Shown here one piece after another: positions 50,430 to 59,054 of a stretch of DNA of 64,000 nucleotides. Every line of letters starts with the position of its first letter. Positions within the stretch are counted from its first letter, which is position 1. Position numbers and translations under genes: made by a program. This DNA comes from Flagellimonas amoyensis. GTDB taxonomy: Bacteria; Bacteroidota; Bacteroidia; Flavobacteriales; Flavobacteriaceae. Location: NCBI RefSeq assembly GCF_003058265.1, contig NZ_QBUK01000013.1, forward strand, positions 1 to 64,000, in the 5' to 3' direction. Under the pieces are notes generated by a model. It saw only the letters and a list, made by a program, of their open reading frames with translations. It made no database searches and was not told the DNA's origin.

Positions 50430-50958
50430 TTATTGTTCTTCAATCCTTAATTTTTCAAATATTGCACCAAAATCATCAATATGTTTGTTAAATGACCTTG
50501 CATTTGCGCCATAATGATAAGAAAGATATTCGCCGCTATGTTTAAAATACATGATTCTAGTAATATAATTTTTAGAGTTCAACCTAAATTGTTCGTCAAC
50601 AACAAAGGTTTCCCCAAATTTAGTTTGTATGAGTGTTTTTTTTTCTTGAATAGTTTTCAAGATAATCTGTTGGAGTGGTCATTCTATCTACTACTTTGCC
50701 CAAAGGCATATTTTGGTGTCTCGTAGTTGGAATATTCCTAATACTAATATAAACATCAGGATATTCATTGGAATATTGTTTTGGCTTGTAGCTTAATTCT
50801 CCATGAATATCTAAAAAAGGATGCCAATCATCTGGCAAGGCCAACTTGTACTTTGTGTTGTTCAATTGATTTGCTAAGGACTGGCTTTCTTCAATTCTAG
50901 AATTAGTCGCACAACTTATGACCAGTATAAAAAAATGAAAAATCAGAATTCTTTTCAT
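50430..50958 (-). pseudogene. Lipoprotein gene split by a homopolymer frameshift
   Basis: Two overlapping minus-strand frames make one gene. Frame 1 (50958-50620) starts with a lipoprotein signal (HFFILVISC) and continues through LALPDDWHPFLDIHGEL to DYLENYSRKK, then stops soon after. Frame 2 (stop at 50430) continues TLIQTKFGETFVV to the end FEKLRIEEQ. They join at a nine-A run (T-run 50636-50644): one A fewer restores a 175-residue lipoprotein. The region is AT-rich. It may be a true pseudogene, a slippage-controlled gene or a sequencing error. Confidence 0.75.
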
Positions 50959-51025
50959 ATTGTTTTTATCAAAAGTAGCAGCACTGCGGGTAATACTTTG
51001 ACTGACTTTATAAAACCAAACCTTA

Positions 51026-51790
51026 TCACAGTTCCCTGATCTTTATATTCCGGAACCAGGCTTCAAAATACCAATCCTGAAGGGCTATCTTTCCTTGCGT
51101 ATATTTTCCAAATTCTGGATGGTTCTTGAAATGGGTAGCGGCCACTTTTTCTTGCCATTCTGGTGTAGTAAAGTCTTGGACCGCCGTAAGTGTGCCGTTC
51201 AGGTAGAACTCCACTTTCCCATCCACTTGCTTGATGCGTGTTTCGTTCCATTGCCCAGATTTGGTGACAGCTTCATTTTTTTGCGGAGCGAAGCCGTACA
51301 GGCACCCAGACCGTTTGGTCTCTATTTTTTGATCCATATGGTCAGGATCTAGAATCTGATATTCTGGCCCGCTTTGCCAAGCTGCCCCCAACTCTGGCTT
51401 TTCTTGCACATTGATGAAGATGCCACTGTTGCCCCGACCAGAGATTTTCCATTCCAGGACCAGTTCATAGTTTTCATAAGCCTTGTCCGTGACCAAGTCC
51501 CCTTGCTGTTTGCTTTCATCCGTAGCGTTGCAGTAGAGTTCCCCGTTTTTCACTTCCCAGGCCAAATCGGTACCGGGTGCGTTGTACAGGTGCCATCCGT
51601 TCAAGGTTTTTCCATCAAAAAGCAGTTCCCACCCCTGCTCTTTTTCGATGTCGAGCAGTTGGTTGTGTGTTTCATTTTCCAGGGCCACTTTTTTGGTGTG
51701 CCAAGTCTCGGGTTCCTGTTTCTGCTTGTCATTTTTGCAGGCTGTGATCAAGAGAACAGAAATGATGGGGGCAAGAAATTTTATGCGCAT
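51026..51790 (-). CDS. DUF1080 (3-keto-disaccharide hydrolase-like) lipoprotein
   Basis: A 254-residue exported lipoprotein (SVLLITAC, Cys18) with the DUF1080 concanavalin-like fold. Family motifs are GWELLFDGKTLNGWHLYN, ELVLEWKISGRGNSGIFINV, GPEYQILDPDHMDQK and the C-terminal FRNIKIREL. DUF1080 proteins often act on glycans or 3-keto-disaccharides, and a Gfo/Idh oxidoreductase lies 18 kb away, not in the same operon. The substrate is unknown. Confidence 0.92.
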   Translation of the reverse strand: MRIKFLAPIISVLLITACKNDKQKQEPETWHTKKVALENETHNQLLDIEKEQGWELLFDGKTLNGWHLYNAPGTDLAWEVKNGELYCNATDESKQQGDLVTDKAYENYELVLEWKISGRGNSGIFINVQEKPELGAAWQSGPEYQILDPDHMDQKIETKRSGCLYGFAPQKNEAVTKSGQWNETRIKQVDGKVEFYLNGTLTAVQDFTTPEWQEKVAATHFKNHPEFGKYTQGKIALQDWYFEAWFRNIKIREL

Positions 51791-51955
51791 GTTTTTTTGG
51801 TTTTCAATTGTTTTCGTTCTGGCTAAAGATAGTCAAATTGGACACTCATAATCAAAAGTTGACCCAAAAGGCACTGTTCATAACATCGTTGACAACTATT
51901 GGGGATTGAAAAAGCGTGGACTTTTTGAATACGTAACTTTAATAAAACTTCTGCC

Positions 51956-52369
51956 ATGGATTCACGATCCAAGAGTCTTTTGGACATTCGTCCAGACGTT
52001 AAACAGTCACATTTTAATAGCGAAATGGGTTTTGATGAGCGCTTTCAGAACCAAACTTTACGGCCTGTGATCAAAATTCAGAACGATTTGCTGATCGAGG
52101 CCTTCAAGAATTATGTGGGCAAGCACAAAGGTGTTTTTTACGACCTCTCCCTTGAAAAAAAGTTCCAGTACATCGAAAGAGCAATCCAAAAGGACATCAA
52201 GTTCAGGAACTCGCTCAAAGGGATGATCATTGGTCAGTTCACTGTCGAGGAATACCGGGACTATATCTCCAATTCTTCCGCACTGAACAAGCGAATGATG
52301 AACATGGTCATCGAACGGTTGAAGGACCAAGTGCAACTTTTGGACCATGAGGTCCTGTTACAGCACTGA
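51956..52369 (+). CDS. Conserved-looking hypothetical protein
   Basis: A 137-residue, helical, charged protein I do not recognise, with the core RPVIKIQNDLLIEAFKNYVG, then KFQYIERAIQKDIKFRNSL and IIGQFTVEEYRDYISNSSAL. No signal or membrane segment. The -7-like TAACTTTA precedes it. Its last 12 bases overlap the end of the convergent DUF2461 gene. It reads like a flavobacterial core hypothetical. Confidence 0.72.
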   Translation: MDSRSKSLLDIRPDVKQSHFNSEMGFDERFQNQTLRPVIKIQNDLLIEAFKNYVGKHKGVFYDLSLEKKFQYIERAIQKDIKFRNSLKGMIIGQFTVEEYRDYISNSSALNKRMMNMVIERLKDQVQLLDHEVLLQH

Positions 52370-53038
52370 TTCCCCGTTCAGGTCGGTGGTGAGGATGTTG
52401 CTCATCAGGTCGAAATAGGGCCGGATGGCACGAAAAGATTTGTCCACTTCTTCCAAAAATGCCCCTGAAAGTACTTCGCTATCCTTGAAATTTCGGACAA
52501 AGATGAATTGCTTGAGCTTGATGAGGTCGATATCGGGGTGTTCCTTGTCAAAACCTTTGGGCATGCTCTTTAAAGCATCTCCCTGGATGTCTCCCCAAAC
52601 AGATTTCAACGTTTTTTGGTTGATGGTCTTTCTGAATTCTTTGGCATCCATTTCCAGCTCTTTCCTGATCCTGAAGAGATCTTCTTTGTTGGGATCCCAA
52701 AACCCAGTGGCCAAAAAAGACCCGCCTGGTTTCAGGTGAATGTAATAGCCACCCCGCAAATGGGCGCCCAATCTGGAAAAGGATGCGGCCAAATGGCTTT
52801 TGTAGGGAGTTTTATCCTTGGAAAAGCGTACATCTCGATAAATGCGGAACATTTTCATTTTTTCAATATCATCATGATGGCTCAACTTGTCCTTGACCGC
52901 CTCAAAAAAAGATTTGACCAGTGTTTCATGGGATTTGAAAGTGGCCTTGTTTGCCTCGAACCACTCTTTATTGTTGTTCTTTTCCAGTTCGTCTAAAAAA
53001 TCGAAAGTCGCTTTGGAAACTGTATTATTGTCCGCCAT
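52358..53038 (-). CDS. DUF2461 family protein
   Basis: A 226-residue cytoplasmic protein of the DUF2461 family (TIGR02453-like). Signatures are LDELEKNNNKEWFEANKATF, FRIYRDVRFSKDKTPYKSHL and GGYYIHLKPGGSFLATGFWD. Function is unknown. Its start is 93 bases from the divergent serine acetyltransferase gene, and its stop overlaps the convergent gene by 12 bases. Confidence 0.92.
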   Translation of the reverse strand: MADNNTVSKATFDFLDELEKNNNKEWFEANKATFKSHETLVKSFFEAVKDKLSHHDDIEKMKMFRIYRDVRFSKDKTPYKSHLAASFSRLGAHLRGGYYIHLKPGGSFLATGFWDPNKEDLFRIRKELEMDAKEFRKTINQKTLKSVWGDIQGDALKSMPKGFDKEHPDIDLIKLKQFIFVRNFKDSEVLSGAFLEEVDKSFRAIRPYFDLMSNILTTDLNGESVL

Positions 53039-53130
53039 ATTTTGATAATATGTTATTTTTAAACTAAAGTTAGTTTTTTCTATCTCCGTATGGTAAGGAT
53101 TTATCTAATTTTAAGACTAGAAAGTGCAGT

Positions 53131-53922
53131 ATGGACAAGAAAAAAATAATTTCGGAACTCAACCGGCACAAAAAGCTGCCCTATCTGAATTTCAGATTGA
53201 AACAAGACACCGAGGATTTCACAGATACCCTTTTTTATACCCTCTTTGACTCCAATACCCCTGTGGCTGTGAATTTGGAGCTGCTGGAGAAAAAGTTCAA
53301 CGACTTGTTGGACATGGCCTGTTGGGAACTCGAAAGGCCCAACACTGAATTGTGGGACGAATATGTTTCCCACTTGCCCGAAATCTTGGAAAAACTCAAC
53401 TTGGATGCCGAGGCAATTTTGAACTGTGACCCTGCTTCATTGTCCCTACAGGAAATTTATATGGCCTATCCAGGGTTTTATGCCATTGCCATCTACCGTT
53501 TGGCCCACGAACTTTATGTGCAGGGCGTACCGTTGATTCCCAGATTGATGACCGAATACGCACACAGACAGACCGGTGTGGATATCAATCCTGGGGCCAA
53601 GATTGGGAAATCATTCTTCATCGATCATGCCACAGGTGTGGTCATTGGCGAAACGGCAATCATCCATGATAACGTAAAAATATATCAAGGGGTAACACTG
53701 GGGGCCCTCTATGTGGCCAAGAACTTGGAGAAGACGAAAAGGCACCCCACCATAAAGAGCAATGTCACCATTTATGCCAACGCTACCATCTTGGGAGGCG
53801 ATACGGTGGTGGGAGAAAATTCCATTATCGGGGGAAATGCATGGATTACTTCTTCGGTGCCCCCCAACTCAACGGTTTATCATACACCCGAAATCAAAAT
53901 AAAGACAACACCCAATGTCTAA
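53131..53922 (+). CDS. cysE: Serine O-acetyltransferase
   Basis: Makes O-acetylserine for cysteine synthesis. The 263 residues comprise an N-terminal helical SATase domain and a C-terminal left-handed beta-helix of hexapeptide repeats (about 150-240), with DINPGAKIGKSFFIDHATG (catalytic His), VVIGETAIIHDNVKIYQG and the loop IYANATILGGDTVVGEN. The next gene, cysteine synthase, overlaps its end by 8 bases, so translation is coupled and the two form the cysteine synthase complex. Confidence 0.96.
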   Translation: MDKKKIISELNRHKKLPYLNFRLKQDTEDFTDTLFYTLFDSNTPVAVNLELLEKKFNDLLDMACWELERPNTELWDEYVSHLPEILEKLNLDAEAILNCDPASLSLQEIYMAYPGFYAIAIYRLAHELYVQGVPLIPRLMTEYAHRQTGVDINPGAKIGKSFFIDHATGVVIGETAIIHDNVKIYQGVTLGALYVAKNLEKTKRHPTIKSNVTIYANATILGGDTVVGENSIIGGNAWITSSVPPNSTVYHTPEIKIKTTPNV

Positions 53923-54799
53923 AAGCATACTGGACCTTATTGGCAACACACCTTTGGTGGAGGCCAAGGTATTGAACACCAATCCCAATGTAAAAGTATT
54001 ATTCAAACTGGAGGGCAACAATCCCGGCGGAAGCGTCAAGGACCGTCCCGCTTACAACATGATCAAGAGCGGACTGGAGCGTGGGGATTTTTCCAAGGAC
54101 TCCAAATTGATCGAGGCCACTAGTGGTAACACGGGCATTGGTCTGGCGATGATCGCCAGCCTTTTTGGATTGGACATTGAATTGGTGATGCCCGAAAATT
54201 CAACCAAAGAACGAGTTCAGACCATGCGTGCTTATGGCGCAAAGGTAACCCTGACCCCTGCTGATGTGGGGATTGAAGGTGCCCGTGATTATGCGGAGGC
54301 CAAAGTGGCGAATGAAGGGTATATCATGATGAACCAGTTCTCCAATGAAGACAATTGGAAGGCCCACTACAAAACCACAGGCCCTGAAATTTGGAGGGAC
54401 ACCGACGGGCAGATTACCCATTTTGTGTCGAGCATGGGAACTACAGGCACTATCATGGGAACTTCTACCTTTTTGAAGGAAATGAATCCGGACATCCAGA
54501 TTGTAGGCGTGCAGCCTACGGACGATTCCAAAATTCCTGGGATCCGCAAATGGCCAGAGGAATATCTTCCCAAAATATTCAATCCGCAAAAAGTGGACAC
54601 CGTAATGGAGGTCAGTGAAGCGGATGCCGCGCTCATGGCGAAGAAATTGGCCAAAGAAGAAGGGATTTTTGCCGGGATGAGCAGTGGCGGTGCAGCTACC
54701 GTGGCCTTCAGGTTGGCCGAGACTTTGGAGCGTGGTACCATTGTTTCCATTGTATGTGACCGTGGGGACAGATACCTTTCCTCAGATCTTTTTGATTAA
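53915..54799 (+). CDS. cysM: Cysteine synthase (O-acetylserine sulfhydrylase)
   Basis: PLP enzyme that makes cysteine from O-acetylserine and sulfide (or thiosulfate in the CysM type). 294 residues with the PLP lysine in GGSVKDRPAYNMI (Lys42), the substrate loop ATSGNTGIGLAMIA, and the PLP-phosphate loop GTTGTIMGTSTFLKE. The short length and the sequence around VGVQPTDDSKIPGIRKWPEE favour CysM over CysK. It overlaps the cysE gene by 8 bases. Confidence 0.94.
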   Translation: MSKSILDLIGNTPLVEAKVLNTNPNVKVLFKLEGNNPGGSVKDRPAYNMIKSGLERGDFSKDSKLIEATSGNTGIGLAMIASLFGLDIELVMPENSTKERVQTMRAYGAKVTLTPADVGIEGARDYAEAKVANEGYIMMNQFSNEDNWKAHYKTTGPEIWRDTDGQITHFVSSMGTTGTIMGTSTFLKEMNPDIQIVGVQPTDDSKIPGIRKWPEEYLPKIFNPQKVDTVMEVSEADAALMAKKLAKEEGIFAGMSSGGAATVAFRLAETLERGTIVSIVCDRGDRYLSSDLFD

Positions 54800-54952
54800 A
54801 GGGCCTACTCGTTTTACTATCACATAGTTGGGGTTTCATATCAGATTTTTCTGATTATCCAACATTGCCAGCTGTTCATCGATCTGTTTAAAATAATGTC
54901 ATTTCAAACCCCGTTCTTTATGTCAAATTAGAGTCCCAAATCTCAGTTTGAT

Positions 54953-55435
54953 ATGAATACAATTTCAAAAATCATCACCTGGAAAAGAAACATACTGGCC
55001 TCCTTGGCCGTTTTGTTGGTCTTGATCGTATTGGACTTTTATGGTGTGTATACCAACAAGTTCTATTTCCTAAAAGCCGATAACTATATATTTCCCGTTT
55101 TGGCCTCCGTGCACCTATTGTACCTGTATGTGGTATGGTTCAAAATTTCGGAGGGAGAGCTTCCCGATCCCAAAATGCGGAACATCGAGTATGTGCTCTA
55201 CGTGATCATGATCGTGTATGTGTTCAAGATCTATGATAGTGCCCAAGTCCTTGGCTCAGTGAAATATTATGAAGAACACGTCATTCCCATGACCTTCAAG
55301 CCCGTGGCTACCCTGACGTTGGTGTTGTACAGTATCCTGCCCATATTGACAATATATACCTTCTGGCTAAGAAGACGATATGTTGGCGTGTACAATTTTG
55401 AAAATTACAACGACAACCTCAATATTTGGCAATAA
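54953..55435 (+). CDS. Multi-pass membrane protein, hypothetical
   Basis: A 160-residue inner-membrane protein with four membrane segments (about residues 13-29, 44-62, 80-97 and 119-136). It starts with a basic patch KIITWKRN. No family is recognised. A short loop GELPDPKMRN separates segments 2 and 3. It ends 9 bases before the convergent AAA gene. Alone on its strand; its promoter is probably in the AT-rich 150 bases upstream. Confidence 0.7.
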   Translation: MNTISKIITWKRNILASLAVLLVLIVLDFYGVYTNKFYFLKADNYIFPVLASVHLLYLYVVWFKISEGELPDPKMRNIEYVLYVIMIVYVFKIYDSAQVLGSVKYYEEHVIPMTFKPVATLTLVLYSILPILTIYTFWLRRRYVGVYNFENYNDNLNIWQ

Positions 55436-55444
55436 GCAACCTTC

Positions 55445-56914
55445 TTATAGTCCACGGATATAGCTTCCGTACATATCCTTGAATTGAAAACCTTGGACAA
55501 ATCGGTGTTTGCTCAATTTGTTGTGGGCCACCAAGCCCCAAAGTAATACCTCTTTCAAGAAATAGGAATCCTCTTTGGAGGTTTCAGGTCGATATTCCTT
55601 GATCAAATTGTTGAGCGGGGCAATGCCATCCAATTTACTTCGGTAAGCGGCATCGGTGTCATCATCCAAAAGATCGAACCCTTCCCCTTCAAAAAACCAG
55701 CTGATCAACTCATCGTATTCCGTTTGGGCATCTTTGCGTTGGAGCTTGTCTATCTTGGGGAAATATTCGGAAAAGAGTGATTTTATAGCTTCCTCGATCA
55801 AGGTTTCGGCAACAAAGCCGGCTCCCTCCTGCTCTCCTTCATACACCAGTTCAATTTTTCCGGTGATGGAAGGGATGACACCCATGAAATCGCTCAAGCG
55901 GACCACGGTTTGGGTATCCCCGGCCAACACGGCCCTGCGCTCGGCAGTACTCAACAAGTTTTCAAAAGCAGTAATGCTCATACGGGCACTCACACCACTT
56001 TTGGCATCCACATACTCACTTTTTCTGGCCTCAAAACTGATCTGTTCCAACACATCCATGGCAATCTCTGGCACATAGATCTTGTCCGACTGTCGTTGGT
56101 CCAACTTTGCTTCCTGTTTGGTGATCTTTTTGGCAATGTCCACACTTTCGGGATAATGCGTCAAAATCTGCGAACCGATCCTATCCTTCAATGGGGTCAC
56201 GATACTGCCCCTGTTGGTATAATCTTCAGGGTTGGCCGTAAACACAAACTGCATATCCAACGGTAATCGCAATTTAAACCCACGAATCTGTATATCTCCT
56301 TCCTGAAGAATATTGAACAGGGCGACTTGGATCCTGGCCTGAAGATCGGGCAATTCGTTGATGACGAAGATGCAACGGTTGGCCCTTGGGATCATCCCAA
56401 AATGGATTACGCGGTCATCGGCATAGGACAATTTCAGGTTGGCTGCCTTTATAGGGTCCACATCTCCGATCAGGTCGGCCACGGTAACATCTGGTGTGGC
56501 CAATTTTTCATAGAAACGCTCGTCCCTAGGAATCCAGTCTATAGGGGTTTTGTCCCCTTTTTCTTTGATGAGTTCCATGGCATACCGTGAAATGGGAGCC
56601 AAGGGGTCATCGTGTACCTCGGAACCGGCCACAATGGGCATCCATTCGTCCAGCAACTGCACCATCAAGCGGGCGAGGCGTGTCTTGGCCTGTCCCCGAA
56701 GTCCCAAAAGGTTGATGTTGTGTCGCGACAGAATCGCCCGTTCCAATTCTGGAATTACGGAGTTTTCATAACCCCATACGCCCTCGAACACTTCTTCTTT
56801 CTTGGAAATTTTTGCCAATAGGTTTTCACGTAATTCATCCTTGATGCTCCTGCTTGTATATCCAGCAGATTTCAGTTCACCTAAGGTCTTTATGTTGGTA
56901 TGATCCAATTTCAT
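55445..56914 (-). CDS. MoxR/magnesium chelatase-like AAA ATPase
   Basis: A 489-residue AAA+ ATPase. I start it at 56914 (MKLDHTNIKTLGEL), 7 bases after the VWA gene stop; the frame is open 17 codons upstream but those overlap the VWA gene. Walker A is GLRGQAKTRL (residues 71-80), Walker B is CIFVINELPDL, sensor-like FVFTANPEDYTNRGS follows, and the C-terminal half is the ChlI/MoxR lid. Such ATPases work with VWA-domain partners to remodel metal- or cofactor-bearing enzymes. The next gene upstream is exactly such a VWA protein. Confidence 0.93.
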   Translation of the reverse strand: MKLDHTNIKTLGELKSAGYTSRSIKDELRENLLAKISKKEEVFEGVWGYENSVIPELERAILSRHNINLLGLRGQAKTRLARLMVQLLDEWMPIVAGSEVHDDPLAPISRYAMELIKEKGDKTPIDWIPRDERFYEKLATPDVTVADLIGDVDPIKAANLKLSYADDRVIHFGMIPRANRCIFVINELPDLQARIQVALFNILQEGDIQIRGFKLRLPLDMQFVFTANPEDYTNRGSIVTPLKDRIGSQILTHYPESVDIAKKITKQEAKLDQRQSDKIYVPEIAMDVLEQISFEARKSEYVDAKSGVSARMSITAFENLLSTAERRAVLAGDTQTVVRLSDFMGVIPSITGKIELVYEGEQEGAGFVAETLIEEAIKSLFSEYFPKIDKLQRKDAQTEYDELISWFFEGEGFDLLDDDTDAAYRSKLDGIAPLNNLIKEYRPETSKEDSYFLKEVLLWGLVAHNKLSKHRFVQGFQFKDMYGSYIRGL

Positions 56915-56921
56915 AGGGTCT

Positions 56922-58085
56922 TTATCCTTTAATTCTTCGTTTTCTGTTCTGTTCGTAATCTTCAAATATCATTTCGCCCAATCCCTTTAGTCCTGTGTAA
57001 AAGGCCTTGCCTTTGTTGGCCTTGGTAAATTCCTGCACAAATTGCATCAGGTAAGGATCTTCGGCAATCATAAAGGTGGTTATGGGGATGTGGAGTTTTC
57101 TGGCCTGTTGGGCCATCGCATAGCATTTTTCCACAATATAGTCATCCAGCCCCACACTGTTCTTGTAATAATCCCCGTTGGGAAGCCTCAAGCATGAGGG
57201 TTTTCCGTCGGTGATCATAAAAATCTGTTTGTTGGTGTTCCGTTTTCTGCGGAGCATGTCCATGGCCAATTGAAGTCCGGCCACCGTATTGGTGTGATAA
57301 GGACCTACCCTCAAGTAGGGCAAATCCTTTATCGGGATAGGCCAAGCATCGTTTCCGAAGACCAAAATATCCAAGGTGTCCTTCGGATAACGGGTGGTGA
57401 TCAATTCAGCAAGTGCCATGGCCACTTTTTTGGCCGGGGTGATGCGGTCCTCACCATACAAGATCATGCTGTGGCTGATATCGATCATCAGTACGGTGCT
57501 CATCTGGGCCTTGTACTGGGTGTCCTCGACCACGAGGTCTTCCTCACTCAAGGAGAAATTGTCCAATCCGTGGTTCACTTGTGCATTTCTAAGGCTTTCC
57601 GTCATGGAAATGTGTTCCAGGGAATCTCCAAAACGGTATTCCCGAAACTCGCCTGTATGCTCATCTCCCCTGCCCGATTTTCCGGTCTTGTGGTTCCCGG
57701 AGCCGCTTCTTTTGATCTTTCCAAAGATTTGATCTAAAGCACGCTGTCGCAACATGCGTTCCAGTTTGGCCGTAATGGAAAGGTTTCCGCCACCGCCTTT
57801 TTCATCACCTTCTTCCCCATCACCGCCTTTTTCCCCATCCATGTCAAATTCTTCACGGATGTATCCTTTGGCCTTGAGGTCTTCTATAAAATCGTCGATG
57901 GTGTAATCGTCATCGGTAAGTTCGTATTCCTTGTCCAATTCTCGGAGCCAGTCCAAGGCTTCCTCCACATCACCCGAGGTGTGTGTGACAAGTTCCTGAA
58001 AAATCTCGAAGAGTTTTTCGAACGGGGTTTGATCGGGAGCTTCGTAGGTAGTAAAACGAAACCCTTTTCTTGTGTTCATAGCCAT
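56922..58085 (-). CDS. VWA-domain protein, partner of the AAA ATPase
   Basis: A 387-residue protein with a C-terminal von Willebrand A domain. The MIDAS motif DISHS lies at residues 202-206 (MIDISHSMILYGEDR), with further MIDAS contributions from TNTVAGLQLA and MITDGKPS. The N-terminal 130 residues are acidic and Gly/Glu-rich (about 80-100) and helical. It pairs with the AAA ATPase, as ChlD pairs with ChlI, with 7 bases between the genes. The remodelling target is unknown. Confidence 0.93.
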   Translation of the reverse strand: MAMNTRKGFRFTTYEAPDQTPFEKLFEIFQELVTHTSGDVEEALDWLRELDKEYELTDDDYTIDDFIEDLKAKGYIREEFDMDGEKGGDGEEGDEKGGGGNLSITAKLERMLRQRALDQIFGKIKRSGSGNHKTGKSGRGDEHTGEFREYRFGDSLEHISMTESLRNAQVNHGLDNFSLSEEDLVVEDTQYKAQMSTVLMIDISHSMILYGEDRITPAKKVAMALAELITTRYPKDTLDILVFGNDAWPIPIKDLPYLRVGPYHTNTVAGLQLAMDMLRRKRNTNKQIFMITDGKPSCLRLPNGDYYKNSVGLDDYIVEKCYAMAQQARKLHIPITTFMIAEDPYLMQFVQEFTKANKGKAFYTGLKGLGEMIFEDYEQNRKRRIKG

Positions 58086-58147
58086 TACATAAAATTAAGA
58101 CATTTCTATGTAAGGGCCGTTGCTTTAGAAAAATCTTAACGCAGGCA

Positions 58148-58182
58148 TAAAAAAAGCGCCGGGCCCTAGAAACCCGACGCTT
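58148..58182 (-). terminator. Terminator of the TonB-DUF4249 operon
   Basis: On the minus strand, AAGCGTCGGG / CCCGGCGCTT (one G-T pair) with a 9-base loop, then seven T. It lies about 20 bases after the DUF4249 stop. Confidence 0.85.
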
Positions 58183-58202
58183 CGGCATCAAGCCAACCTA
58201 AA

Positions 58203-59051
58203 CTATTCTTCCACAAAGGTGTAACTGGCCTTTACCACCTCGGTCAACCTGAAGTATCCAAAGGCATAGTTCTCCGGATTTGTCTCATTGACACAATTTC
58301 CCCGAACCGTCACCGGGGTAGACTCAAAAAGACCCGTGCCGCCCAATTGTTCGACCAAGATCTTGATGTAGTCGTAATAGGGACGTGAAATCCCATACAT
58401 TTCAATCTGCAATACATCTCCGGGCTGAAAAGGTTCTATGTTTTCATCTTCGTCCTCTTCGATTTCGAACCACCAATCTATCTCATTTCCGTTCAAGAAC
58501 CTGTCCTCGCCCACTTCCAGACTTGGCAGCAGATCACCCTCCCGGTGAAACTTGAAGAGATAGTTATTCCCTTCCTCTTCGGGATCGTTAAATACCACAT
58601 GGACTTCCAATTCCTCGTCATTGAACCCTTCCTCTCGGTTTTGAAAAATGTCGGTGATGTCGGTCACGGAGGTCATGGTCTCGGTGGCTGTATACACCTC
58701 TCCTTCGTGCTCTATGCGTAAGGAATAGGATTGATCCAAAATAGGCTCAAAAGTCGTGGAAAGATATTCCCCGTTCCCTTGGTCCACAAAGACAAATTCA
58801 TCGCCGCTTGAATCATTGGTCACAACCACAGAGGCACCAGTGACTTGCGTGTTGGTTCCCGTGCCAAAAAATGGAGTGGACTCACTCAAACGGATGGTCT
58901 GTTGGTCCCCCGCGGTTCCCTTTTCCCAATTCAAGGATGCTTCCACTACCAATCGTGTGGGACCATCTTGGACCTCTACATCTACCACGTCCTCGCACGA
59001 GGCAAAAACGATGATGATCACGGCAAATATGATTTTTTTAATTGCTTTCAT
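58203..59051 (-). CDS. DUF4249 lipoprotein
   Basis: A 282-residue exported lipoprotein (FASC, Cys19) of the Bacteroidetes DUF4249 family. The opening EDVVDVEVQDGPTRLVVEAS and the following GVSGTxxT-type region are the family signatures, and GQYSVRIEHEGEVYTATE-like strands follow. It is always seen downstream of a TonB receptor, as here (3 bases apart), where it is likely to be an outer-membrane surface partner that helps capture the ligand. No ligand can be named. Confidence 0.92.
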   Translation of the reverse strand: MKAIKKIIFAVIIIVFASCEDVVDVEVQDGPTRLVVEASLNWEKGTAGDQQTIRLSESTPFFGTGTNTQVTGASVVVTNDSSGDEFVFVDQGNGEYLSTTFEPILDQSYSLRIEHEGEVYTATETMTSVTDITDIFQNREEGFNDEELEVHVVFNDPEEEGNNYLFKFHREGDLLPSLEVGEDRFLNGNEIDWWFEIEEDEDENIEPFQPGDVLQIEMYGISRPYYDYIKILVEQLGGTGLFESTPVTVRGNCVNETNPENYAFGYFRLTEVVKASYTFVEE

Positions 59052-59054
59052 AGT

